A stretch of DNA of 64,000 nucleotides from Balanoglossus misakiensis (Eukaryota; Hemichordata): assembly GCA_040954595.2 (NCBI GenBank), contig CM082595.2, positions 1,426,001 through 1,490,000 on the forward strand. The letters are read 5' to 3'. The notes beneath the pieces were generated by a model, which saw only the letters and a program-made list of their open reading frames with translations, made no database searches and was not told the origin of the DNA. The position numbers were made by a program, and so were the translations under genes. Positions 1 to 13,320 of this stretch are shown piece by piece (positions within the stretch are counted from its first letter, which is position 1; every line of letters begins with the position of its first letter).

Positions 1-1800
1 CCGCAAAGTCGAAAAATTGTCATTTCTGGGTGATTTCATGAGCTATAACCCATGGTTTTTCTCAAAAAATCACCAAATTTCGAAAATCCGCAAAGTCGAA
101 AAATTGTCATTTCTGAGTGATTTCATGAGCTATAACCCATGATTTTTCTCGAAAAATCACCAAATTTCGAAAATCCAAAGTCGAAAAATTGTCATTTCTG
201 GGTGATTTCATGAGCTATAACCCATGATTTTTCTCGAAAAATCACCAAATTTCGAAAATCCGCAAAGTCGAAAAATTGTCATTTCTGAGTGATTTCATGA
301 GCTATAACCCATGATTTTTCTCGAAAAATCACCAAATTTCGAAAATCCGCAAAATCGAAAAATTGTCATTTCTGGGTGATTTCATGAGCTATAAATTGTC
401 ATTTCTGAGTGATTTCATGAGCTATAACCCATGATTTTTCTCGAAAAATCACCAAATTTCGAAAATCCGCAAAGTCGAAAAATTGTCATTTCTGGGTGAT
501 TTCATGAGCTATAACCCATGATTTTTCTCGAAAAATCACCAAATTTCGAAAATCCGCAAAGTCGAAAAATTGTCATTTCTGGGTGATTTCATGAGCTATA
601 ACCCATGATTTTTCTCGAAAAATCACCAAATTTCGAAAATCCGCAAAGTCGAAAAATTGTCATTTCTGGGTGATTTCATGAGCTATAACCCATGATTTTT
701 CTCGAAAAATCACCAAATTTCGAAAATCCGCAAAGTCGAAAAATTGTCATTTCTGGGTGATTTCATGAGCTATAACCCACGATTTTTCTCGAAAAATCAC
801 CAAATTTCGAAAATCCGCAAAGTCGAAAAATTGTCATTTCTGGGTGATTTCATGAGCTATAACCCACGATTTTTCTCGAAAAATCACCAAATTTCGAAAA
901 TCCGCAAAGTCGAAAAATTGTCATTTCTGGGTGATTTCATGAGCTATAACCCATGGTTTTTCTCAAAAATCACCAAATTTCGAAAATCCGCAAAGTCGAA
1001 AAATTGTCATTTCTGAGTGATTTCATGAGCTATAACCCATGATTTTTCTCGAAAAATCACCAAATTTCGAAAATCCAAAGTCGAAAAATTGTCATTTCTG
1101 GGTGATTTCATGAGCTATAACCCATGATTTTTCTCGAAAAATCACCAAATTTCGAAAATCCGCAAAGTCGAAAAATTGTCATTTCTGAGTGATTTCATGA
1201 GCTATAACCCATGATTTTTCTCGAAAAATCACCAAATTTCGAAAATCCGCAAAATCGAAAAATTGTCATTTCTGGGTGATTTCATGAGCTATAAATTGTC
1301 ATTTCTGAGTGATTTCATGAGCTATAACCCATGATTTTTCTCGAAAAATCACCAAATTTCGAAAATCCGCAAAGTCGAAAAATTGTCATTTCTGGGTGAT
1401 TTCATGAGCTATAACCCATGATTTTTCTCGAAAAATCACCAAATTTCGAAAATCCGCAAAGTCGAAAAATTGTCATTTCTGGGTGATTTCATGAGCTATA
1501 ACCCATGATTTTTCTCGAAAAATCACCAAATTTCGAAAATCCGCAAAGTCGAAAAATTGTCATTTCTGGGTGATTTCATGAGCTATAACCCATGATTTTT
1601 CTCGAAAAATCACCAAATTTCGAAAATCCGCAAAGTCGAAAAATTGTCATTTCTGGGTGATTTCATGAGCTATAACCCACGATTTTTCTCGAAAAATCAC
1701 CAAATTTCGAAAATCCGCAAAGTCGAAAAATTGTCATTTCTGGGTGATTTCATGAGCTATAACCCACGATTTTTCTCGAAAAATCACCAAATTTCGAAAA
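1..1800 (+). repeat. higher-order duplication in satellite, 900-bp period
   Basis: Bases 1-900 and about 902-1800 are near-identical copies. Rare private markers recur at this spacing: a unit shortened to AAATCCAAAGTCG (174 and 1074), and a fused short unit reading GCTATAAATTGTCATTTC (391 and 1291). The offset changes from 901 to 900 at one missing A near 965. The copies diverge after about 1800. Confidence 0.9.
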
Positions 1801-2534
1801 TCCGCAAAGTCGAAAAATTGTCATTTCTGAGTGATTTCATGAGCTGTAACCCACGATTTTTCTCGAAAATCACCAAATTTCGAAAATCCGCAAAGTCGAA
1901 AAATTGTCATTTCTGGGTGATTTCATGAGCTATAACCCACGGTTTTTCTCAAAAAATCACCAAATTTCGAAAATCCGCAAAGTCGAAAAATTGTCATTTC
2001 TGGGTGATTTCATGAGCTATAACCCATGGTTTTTCTCGAAAAATCACCAAATTTCGAAAATCCGCAAAGTCGAAAAATTGTCATTTCTGGGTGATTTCAT
2101 GAGCTATAACCCATGGTTTTTCTCAAAAAATCACCAAATTTCGAAAATCCGCAAAGTCGAAAAATTGTCATTTAAGAGTGATTTCATGAGCTATAACCCA
2201 TGATTTTTCTCGAAAAATCACCAAATTTCGAAAATCCGCAAAGTCGAAAAATTGTCATTTCTGAGTGATTTCATGAGCTATAACCCATGATTTTTCTCGA
2301 AAAATCACCAAATTTCGAAAATCCGCAAAGTCGAAAAATTGTCATTTCTGGGTGATTTCATGAGCTATAACCCATGATTTTTCTCGAAAAATCACCAAAT
2401 TTCGAAAATCCGCAAAGTCGAAAAATTGTCATTTCTGGGTGATTTCATGAGCTATAACCCATGATTTTTCTCGAAAAATCACCAAATTTCGAAAATCCGC
2501 AAAGTCGAAAAATTGTCATTTCTGGGTGATTTCA

Positions 2535-2634
2535 NNNNNNNNNNNNNNNNNNNNNNNNNNNNNNNNNNNNNNNNNNNNNNNNNNNNNNNNNNNNNNNNNN
2601 NNNNNNNNNNNNNNNNNNNNNNNNNNNNNNNNNN
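2535..2634. other. assembly gap, 100 N
   Basis: Exactly 100 N, the usual placeholder for a gap of unknown size. It interrupts the satellite between GATTTCA and ATAACCC, so the flanks belong to the same unit phase but the true number of missing units is unknown. Confidence 0.99.
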
Positions 2635-5600
2635 ATAACCCATGAATTTTTCTCGAAAAATCACCAAATTCGAAAATCCGCAAAGTCGAAAAATTATCAT
2701 TTCCGGGTGATTTCATGAGCTATAACCCATGATTTTTCTCGAAAAATCACCAAATTTCGAAAATCCGCAAAGTCGAAAAATTGTCATTTCTGAGTGATTT
2801 CATGAGCTATAACCCATGATTTTTCTCGAAAAATCACCAAATTTCGAAAATCCGCAAAGTCGAAAAATTGTCATTTCTGAGTGATTTCATGAGCTATAAC
2901 CCATGATTTTTCTCGAAAAATCACCAAATTTCGAAAATCCGCAAAGTCGAAAAATTGTCATTTCTGATTGATTTCATGAGCTATAACCCATGGTTTTTCT
3001 CGAAAAATCACCAAATTTCGAAAATCCGCAAAGTCGAAAAATTGTCATTTCTGGGTGATTTCATGAGCTATAACCCATGATTTTTCTCGAAAAATCACCA
3101 AATTTCGAAAATCCGCAAAGTCGAAAAATTGTCATTTCTGGGTGATTTCATGAGCTATAACCCATGATTTTTCTCGAAAAATCACCAAATTTCGAAAATC
3201 CGCAAAGTCGAAAAATTGTCATTTCTGGGTGATTTCATGAGCTATAACCCATGATTTTTCTCGAAAAATCACCAAATTTCGAAAATCCGCAAAGTCGAAA
3301 AATTGTCATTTCCGGGTGATTTCATGAGCTATAACCCATGATTTTTCTCGAAAAATCACCAAATTTCGAAAATCCGCAAGTCGAAAAATTGTCATTTCTG
3401 GGTGATTTCATGAGCTATAACCCATGATTTTTCTCGAAAAATCACCAAATTTCGAAAATCCGCAAAGTCGAAAAATTGTCATTTCTGAGGTGATTTCATG
3501 AGCTATAACCCATGATTTTTCTCGAAAAATCACCAAATTTCGAAAATCCGCAAAGTCGAAAAATTGTCATTTCTGAGTGATTTCATGAGCTATAACCCAT
3601 GATTTTCTCGAAAAATCACCAAATTTCGAAAATCCGCAAAGTCGAAAAATTGTCATTTCTGGTTGATTTCATGAGCTATAACCCATGGTTTTTCTCGAAA
3701 AATCACCAAATTTCGAAAATCCGCAAAGTCGAAAAATTGTCATTTCTGGGTGATTTCATGAGCTATAACCCATGATTTTTCTCGAAAAATCACCAAATTT
3801 CGAAAATCCGCAAAGTCGAAAAATTGTCATTTCTGGGTGATTTCATGAGCTATAACCCATGATTTTTCTCGAAAAATCACCAAATTTCGAAAATCCGCAA
3901 AGTCGAAAAATTGTCATTTCTGGGTGATTTTCATGAGCTATAACCCATGATTTTTCTCGAAAAATCACCAAATTTCGAAAATCCGCAAAGTCGAAAAATT
4001 GTCATTTCTGGGTGATTTCATGAGCTATAACCCATGATTTTTCTCGAAAAATCACCAAATTTCGAAAATCCGCAAAGTCGAAAAATTGTCATTTCTGGGT
4101 GATTTCATGAGCTATAACCCATGATTTTTCTCGAAAAATCACCAAATTTCGAAAATCCGCAAAGTCGAAAAATTGTCATTTCTGGGTGATTTCATGAGCT
4201 ATAACCCATGATTTTTCTCGAAAAATCACCAAATTTCGAAAATCCGCAAAGTCGAAAAATTGTCATTTCTGGGTGATTTCATGAGCTATTACCCATGATT
4301 TTTCTCGAAAAATCACCAAATTTCGAAAATCCGCAAAGTCGAAAAATTGTCATTTCTGGGTGATTTCATGAGCTATAACCCATGATTTTTCTCGAAAAAT
4401 CACCAAATTTCGAAAATCCGCAAAGTCGAAAAATTGTCATTTCTGGGTGATTTCATGAGCTATAACCCATGATTTTTCTCGAAAAATCACCAAATTTCGA
4501 AAATCCGCAAAGTCGAAAAATTGTCATTTCTGGGTGATTTCATGAGCTATAACCCATGATTTTTCTCGAAAAATCACCAAATTTTCGAAAATCCGCAAAG
4601 TCGAAAAATTGTCATTTCTGGGTGATTTCATGAGCTATAACCCTGATTTTTCTCGAAAAATCACCAAATTTCGAAAATCCGCAAAGTCGAAAAATTGTCA
4701 TTTCTGGGTGATTTCATGAGCTATAACCCATGATTTTTCTCGAAAAATCACCAAATTTCGAAAATCCGCAAAGTCGAAAAATTGTCATTTCTGGGTGATT
4801 TCATGAGCTATAACCCATGATTTTTCTCGAAAAATCACCAAATTTCGAAAATCCGCAAAGTCGAAAAATTGTCATTTCTGGGTGATTTCATGAGCTATAA
4901 CCCATGATTTTTCTCGAAAAATCACCAAATTTCGAAAATCCGCAAAGTCGAAAAATTGTCATTTCTGGGTGATTTCATGAGCTATAACCCATGATTTTTC
5001 TCGAAAAATCACCAAATTTCGAAAATCCGCAAAGTCGAAAATTGTCATTTCTGGGTGATTTCATGAGCTATAACCCATGATTTTTCTCGAAAAATCACCA
5101 AATTTCGAAAATCCGCAAAGTCGAAAAATTGTCATTTCTGGGTGATTTCATGAGCTATAACCCATGATTTTTCTCGAAAAATCACCAAATTTCGAAAATC
5201 CGCAAAGTCGAAAAATTGTCATTTCTGGGTGATTTCATGAGCTATAACCCATGATTTTCTCGAAAAATCACCAAATTTCGAAAATCCGCAAAGTCGAAAA
5301 ATTGTCATTTCTGGGTGATTTCATGAGCTATAACCCATGATTTTTCTCGAAAAATCACCAAATTTCGAAAATCCGCAAAGTCGAAAATTGTCATTTCTGG
5401 GTGATTTCATGAGCTATAACCCATGATTTTTCTCGAAAAATCACCAAATTTCGAAAATCCGCAAAGTCGAAAAATTGTCATTTCTGGGTGATTTCATGAG
5501 CTATAACCCATGATTTTTCTCGAAAAATCACCAAATTTCGAAAATCCGCAAAGTCGAAAAATTGTCATTTCTGGGTGATTTCATGAGCTATAACCCATGA

Positions 5601-8493
5601 TTTTTCTCGAAAAATCACCAAATTTCGAAAATCCGCAAAGTCGAAAAATTGTCATTTCTGGGTGATTTCATGAGCTATAACCCATGATTTTTCTCGAAAA
5701 ATCACCAAATTTCGAAAATCCGCAAAGTCGAAAAATTGTCATTTCTGGGTGATTTCATGAGCCTATAACCCATGATTTTCTCGAAAAATCACCAAATTTC
5801 GAAAATCCGCAAAGTCGAAAAATTGTCATTTCTGGGTGATTTCATGAGCTATAACCCATGATTTTTCTCGAAAAATCACCAAATTTCGAAAATCCGCAAA
5901 GTCGAAAAATTGTCATTTCTGGGTGATTTCATGAGCTATAACCCATGATTTTTCTCGAAAAATCACCAAATTTCGAAAATCCGCAAAGTCGAAAAATTGT
6001 CATTTCTGGGTGATTTCATGAGCTATAACCCATGATTTTTCTCGAAAAATCACCAAATTTCGAAAATCCGCAAAGTCGAAAAATTGTCATTTCTGGGTGA
6101 TTTCATGAGCTATAACCCATGATTTTTTCTCGAAAAATCACCAAATATCGAAAATCCGCAAAGTCGAAAAATTGTCATTTCTGGGTGATTTCATGAGCTA
6201 TAACCCATGATTTTTCTCGAAAAATCACCAAATTTCGAAAATCCGCAAAGTCGAAAAATTGTCATTTCTGGGTGATTTCATGAGCTATAACCCATGATTT
6301 TTCTCGAAAAATCACCAAATTTCGAAAATCCGCAAAGTCGAAAAATTGTCATTTCTGGGTGATTTCATGAGCTATAACCATGATTTTTCTCGAAAAATCA
6401 CCAAATTCGAAAATCCGCAAAGTCGAAAAATTGTCATTTCTGGGTGATTTCATGAGCTATAACCCATGATTTTTCTCGAAAAATCACCAAATTTCGAAAA
6501 TCCGCAAAGTCGAAAATTGTCATTTCTGAGTGATTTCATGAGCTATAACCCATGATTTTTCTCGAAAAATCACCAAATTTCGAAAAATCCGCAAAGTCGA
6601 AAAATTGTCATTTCTGAGTGATTTCATGAGCTATAACCCATGATTTTTCTCGAAAAATCACCAAATTTCGAAAATCCGCAAAAGTCGAAAAATTGTCATT
6701 TCTGGGTGATTTCATGAGCTATAAACCATGATTTTTCTCGAAAAATCACCAAATTTCGAAAATCCGCAAAGTCGAAAAATTGTCATTTCTGGGTGATTTC
6801 ATGAGCTATAACCCATGATTTTTCTCGAAAAATCACCAAATTTCGAAAATCCGCAAAGTCGAAAAATTGTCATTTCTGGGTGATTTCATGAGCTATAACC
6901 CATGATTTTTCTCGAAAAATCACCAAATTTCGAAAATCCGCAAAGTCGAAAAATTGTCATTTCTGGGTGATTTCATGAGCTATAACCCATGATTTTTCTC
7001 GAAAAATCACCAAATTTCGAAAATCCGCAAAGTCGAAAAATTGTCATTTCTGGGTGATTTCATGAGCTATAACCCATGATTTTTCTCGAAAAATCACCAA
7101 ATTTCGAAAATCCGCAAAGTCGAAAAATTGTCATTTCTGGGTGATTTCATGAGCTATAACCCATGATTTTCTCGAAAAATCACCAAATTTCGAAAATCCG
7201 CAAAGTCGAAAAATTGTCATTTCTGGGTGATTTCATGAGCTATAACCCATGATTTTTCTCGAAAAATCACCAAATTTCGAAAATCCGCAAAGTCGAAAAA
7301 TTGTCATTTCTGGGTGATTTCATGAGCTATAACCCATGATTTTTCTCGAAAAATCACCAAATTTCGAAAATCCGCAAAGTCGAAAAATTGTCATTTCTGA
7401 GTGATTTCATGAGCTATAACCCATGATTTTTCTCGAAAAATCACCAAATTTCGAAAATCCGCAAAGTCGAAAAATTGTCATTTCTGAGTGATTTCATGAG
7501 CTATAACCCATGATTTTTCTCGAAAAATCACCAAATTTCGAAAATCCGCAAAGTCGAAAAATTGTCATTTCTGGGTGATTTCATGAGCTATAACCCATGA
7601 TTTTTCTCGAAAAATCACCAAATTTCGAAAATCCGCAAAGTCGAAAAATTGTCATTTCTGGGTGATTTCATGAGCTATAACCCATGATTTTTCTCGAAAA
7701 ATCACCAAATTTCGAAAATCTGCAAAGTCGAAAAATTGTCATTTCTGGGTGATTTCATGAGCTATAACCCATGGTTTTTCTCGAAAAATCACCAAATTTC
7801 GAAAATCTGCAAAGTCGAAAAATTGTCATTTCTGGGTGATTTCATGAGCTATAACCCATGGTTTTTCTCGAAAAATCACCAAATTTCGAAAATCCGCGAA
7901 GTCGAAAAATTGTCATTTCTGGGTGATTTCATGAGCTATAACCCATGGTTTTTCTCAAAAAATCACCAAATTTCGAAAATCCGCAAAGTCGAAAAATTGT
8001 CATTTCTGAGTGATTTCATGAGCTATAACCCATGGTTTTTCTCGAAAAATCACCAAATTTCGAAAATCCGCAAAGTCGAAAAATTGTCATTTCTGGGTGA
8101 TTTCATGAGCTATAACCCATGGTTTTTCTCAAAAAATCACCAAATTTCGAAAATCCGCAAAGTCGAAAAATTGTCATTTCTGGGTGATTTCATGAGCTAT
8201 AACCATGGTTTTTCTCAAAAAATCACCAAATTTCGAAAATCCGCAAAGTCGAAAAATTGTCATTTCTGGGTGATTTCATGAGCTATAACCCATGGTTTTT
8301 CTCAAAAATCACCAAATTTCGAAAATCCGCAAAGTCGAAAAATTGTCATTTCTGGGTGATTTCATGAGCTATAACCCATGGTTTTTCTCAAAAAATCACC
8401 AAATTTCGAAAATCCGCAAAGTCGAAAAATTGTCATTTCTGGGTGATTTCATGAGCTATAACCCATGCTTTTTCTCAAAAAATCACCAAATTT

Positions 8494-11400
8494 CGTAAAT
8501 CCGCAAAGTCGAAAAATTGTCATTTCTGAGTGATTTCATGAGCCTATAACCCATGCTTTTTCTCAAAAAATCACCAAATTTCGAAAATCCGCAAAGTCGA
8601 AAAATTGTCATTTCTGGGTGATTTCATGAGCTATAACCCATGGTTTTTCTCGAAAAATCACCAAATTCGAAAATCCGCAAAGTCGAAAAATTGTCATTTC
8701 TGGGTGATTTCATGAGCTATAACCCATGGTTTTTCTCGAAAAATCACCAAATTTCGAAAATCCGCAAAGTCGAAAAATTGTCATTTCTGGGTGATTTCAT
8801 GAGCTATAACCCATGGTTTTTCTCGAAAAATCACCAAATTTCGAAAATCCGCAAAGTCGAAAAATTGTCATTTCTGGGTGATTTCATGAGCTATAACCCA
8901 TGGTTTTTCTCGAAAAATCACCAAATTTCGAAAATCCGCAAAGTCGAAAAATTGTCATTTCTGGGTGATTTCATGAGCTATAACCCATGGTTTTCTCAAA
9001 AAATCACCAAATTTCGAAATCCGCAAAGTCGAAAAATTGTCATTTCTGAGTGATTTCATGAGCTATAACCCATGGTTTTTCTCAAAAAATCACCAAATTT
9101 CGAAAATCCGCAAAGTCGAAAAATTGTCATTTCTGGGTGATTTCATGAGCTATAACCCATGGTTTTCTCAAAAAATCACCAAATTTCGAAAATCCGCAAA
9201 GTCGAAAAATTGTCATTTCTGGGTGATTTTCATGAGCTATAACCCATGGTTTTTCTCAAAAAATCACCAAATTTCGAAAATCCGCAAAGTCGAAAAATTG
9301 TCATTTCTGAGTGATTTCATGAGCTATAACCCATGGTTTTTCTCAAAAAATCACCAAATTTCGAAAATCCGCAAAGTCGAAAAATTGTCATTTCTGGGTG
9401 ATTTCATGAGCTATAACCCATGGTTTTTCTCAAAAAATCACCAAATTTCGAAAATCCGCAAAGTCGAAAAATTGTCATTTCTGGGTGATTTCATGAGCTA
9501 TAACCCATGGTTTTTCTCAAAAAATCACCAAATTTCGAAAATCCGCAAAGTCGAAAAATTGTCATTTCTGGGTGATTTCATGAGCTATAACCCATGGTTT
9601 TTCTCAAAAAATCACCAAATTTCGAAAATCCGCAAAGTCGAAAAATTGTCATTTCTGGGTGATTTCATGAGCTATAACCCATGGTTTTTCTCAAAAAATC
9701 ACCAAATTTCGTAAATCCGCAAAGTCGAAAAATTGTCATTTCTGGGTGATTTCATGAGCTATAACCCATGATTTTTCTCGAAAAATCACCAAATTTCGAA
9801 AATCCGCAAAGTCGAAAAATTGTCATTTCTGGGTGATTTTCATGAGCTATAACCCATGGTTTTTCTCAAAAAATCACCAAATTTCGTAAATCCGCAAAGT
9901 CGAAAAATTGTCATTTCTGGGTGATTTCATGAGCTATAACCCATGATTTTTCTCGAAAAATCACCAAATTTCGAAAATCCGCAAAGTCGAAAAATTGTCA
10001 TTTCTGAGTGATTTCATGAGCTATAACCCATGATTTTTCTCGAAAAATCACCAAATTTCGAAAATCCGCAAAGTCGAAAAATTGTCATTTCTGGGTGATT
10101 TCATGAGCTATAACCCATGATTTTTCTCGAAAAATCACCAAATTTCGAAAATCCGCAAAGTCGAAAAATTGTCATTTCTGAGTGATTTCATGAGCTATAA
10201 CCCATGATTTTTCTCGAAAAATCACCAAATTTCGAAAATCCGCAAAGTCGAAAAATTGTCATTTCTGGGTGATTTCATGAGCTATAACCCATGATTTTTC
10301 TCGAAAAATCACCAAATTTCGAAAATCCGCAAAGTCGAAAAATTGTCATTTCTGGGTGATTTCATGAGCTATAACCCATGATTTTTCTCGAAAAATCACC
10401 AAATTTCGAAAATCCGCAAAGTCGAAAAATTGTCATTTCTGGGTGATTTCATGAGCTATAACCCATGATTTTTCTCGAAAAATCACCAAATTTCGAAAAT
10501 CCGCAAAGTCGAAAAATTGTCATTTCTGGGTGATTTCATGAGCTATTAACCCATGATTTTTCTCGAAAAATCACCAAATTTCGAAAATCCGCAAAGTCGA
10601 AAAATTGTCATTTCTGGGTGATTTCATGAGCTATAACCCATGATTTTTCTCGAAAAATCACCAAATTTCGAAAATCCGCAAAGTCGAAAAATTGTCATTT
10701 CTGATTGATTTCATGAGCTATAACCCATGGTTTTTCTCGAAAAATCACCAAATTTCGAAAATCCGCAAAGTCGAAAAATTGTCATTTCTGGGTGATTTCA
10801 TGAGCTATAACCCATGGTTTTTCTCAAAAAATCACCAAATTTCGAAAATCCGCAAAGTCGAAAAATTGTCATTTCTGGGTGATTTCATGAGCTATAACCC
10901 ATGGTTTTCTCAAAAAATCACCAAATTTCGAAAATCCGCAAAGTCGAAAAATTGTCATTTCTGGGTGATTTCATGAGCTATAACCCATGGTTTTTCTCAA
11001 AAATCACCAAATTTCGTAAATCCGCAAAGTCGAAAAATTGTCATTTCTGAGTGATTTCATGAGCCTACAACCCATGCTTTTTCTCAAAAAATCACCAAAT
11101 TTCGAAAATCCGCAAAGTCGAAAAATTGTCATTTATGGGTGATTTCATGAGCTATAACCCATGGTTTTTCTCGAAAAATCACCAAATTTCGAAAATCCGC
11201 AAAGTCGAAAAATTGTCATTTCTGAGTGATTTCATGAGCTATAACCCATGGTTTTTCTCGAAAAATCACCAAATTTCGAAAATCCGCAAAGTCGAAAAAT
11301 TGTCATTTCTGAGTGATTTCATGAGCTATAACCCATGGTTTTTCTCGAAAAATCACCAAATTTCGAAAATCCGCAAAGTCGAAAAATTGTCATTTCTGGG

Positions 11401-13320
11401 TGATTTCATGAGCTATAACCCATGGTTTTTCTCGAAAAATCACCAAATTTCGAAAATCCGCAAAGTCGAAAAATTGTCATTTCTGGGTGATTTCATGAGC
11501 TATAACCCATGGTTTTTCTCAAAAAATCACGAAATTTCGAAAATCCGCAAAGTCGAAAAATTGTCATTTCTGAGTGATTTCATGAGCTATAACCCATGAT
11601 TTTTCTCGAAAAATCACCAAATTTCGAAAATCCGCAAAGTCGAAAAATTGTCATTTCTGGGTGATTTTCATGAGCTATAACCCATGGTTTTTCTCGAAAA
11701 ATCACCAAATTTCGAAAATCCGCAAAGTCGAAAAATTGTCATTTCTGAGTGATTTCATGAGCTATAACCCATGGTTTTTCTCGAAAAATCACCAAATTTC
11801 GAAAATCCGCAAAGTCGAAAAATTGTCATTTCTGGGTGATTTCATGAGCTATAACCCATGGTTTTTCTCGAAAAATCACCAAATTTCGAAAATCCGCAAA
11901 GTCGAAAAATTGTCATTTCTGGGTGATTTCATGAGCTATAACCCATGGTTTTTCTCAAAAAATCACCAAATTTCGAAAATCCGCAAAGTCGAAAAATTGT
12001 CATTTCTGAGTGATTTCATGAGCTATAACCCATGGTTTTTCTCAAAAAATCACCAAATTTCGAAAATCCGCAAAGTCGAAAAATTGTCATTTCTGGGTGA
12101 TTTCATGAGCTATAACCCATGGTTTTTCTCAAAAAATCACCAAATTTCGAAAATCCGCAAAGTCGAAAAATTGTCATTTCTGGGTGATTTTCATGAGCTA
12201 TAACCCATGGTTTTTCTCAAAAAATCACCAAATTTCGAAAATCCGCAAAGTCGAAAAATTGTCATTTCTGAGTGATTTCATGAGCTATAACCCATGGTTT
12301 TTCTCGAAAAATCACCAAATTTCGAAAATCCGCAAAGTCGAAAAATTGTCATTTCTGGGTGATTTCATGAGCTATAACCCATGGTTTTTCTCAAAAAATC
12401 ACTAAATTTCGAAAATCCGCAAAGTCGAAAAATTGTCATTTCTGGGTGATTTCATGAGCTATAACCCATGGTTTTTCTCAAAAAATCACCAAATTTCGAA
12501 AATCCGCAAAGTCGAAAAATTGTCATTTCTGGGTGATTTCATGAGCTATAACCCATGGTTTTTCTCAAAAAATCACCAAATTTCGAAAATCCGCAAAGTC
12601 GAAAAATTGTCATTTCTGGGTGATTTCATGAGCTATAACCCATGGTTTTTCTCAAAAAATCACCAAATTTCGTAAATCCGCAAAGTCGAAAAATTGTCAT
12701 TTCTGGGTGATTTCATGAGCTATAACCCATGATTTTTCTCGAAAAATCACCAAATTTCGAAAATCCGCAAAGTCGAAAAATTGTCATTTCTGAGTGATTT
12801 CATGAGCTATAACCCATGATTTTTCTCGAAAAATCACCAAATTTCGAAAATCCGCAAAGTCGAAAAATTGTCATTTCTGGGTGATTTCATGAGCTATAAC
12901 CCATGATTTTTCTCGAAAAATCACCAAATTTCGAAAATCCGCAAAGTCGAAAAATTGTCATTTCTGAGTGATTTCATGAGCTATAACCCATGATTTTTCT
13001 CGAAAAATCACCAAATTTCGAAAATCCGCAAAGTCGAAAAATTGTCATTTCTGGGTGATTTCATGAGCTATAACCCATGATTTTTCTCGAAAAATCACCA
13101 AATTTCGAAAATCCGCAAAGTCGAAAAATTGTCATTTCTGGGTGATTTCATGAGCTATAACCCATGATTTTTCTCGAAAAATCACCAAATTTCGAAAATC
13201 CGCAAAGTCGAAAAATTGTCATTTCTGGGTGATTTCATGAGCTATAACCCATGATTTTTCTCGAAAAATCACCAAATTTCGAAAATCCGCAAAGTCGAAA
13301 AATTGTCATTTCTGAGTGAT
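8494..13320 (+). repeat. higher-order block copies in satellite (about 2.5-2.8 kb period)
   Basis: The rare variant CGTAAATCCGC occurs at 8494, 9710, 9885, 11015 and 12671. After 8494 and 11015 the same unusual GAGCCTA...CCCATGCTTTTTC unit follows (offset 2521, about 29 units). After 9885 and 12671 the order of GGG/GAG variants in the next seven units is the same (offset 2786, about 32 units). This indicates block duplication followed by divergence. Confidence 0.7.
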
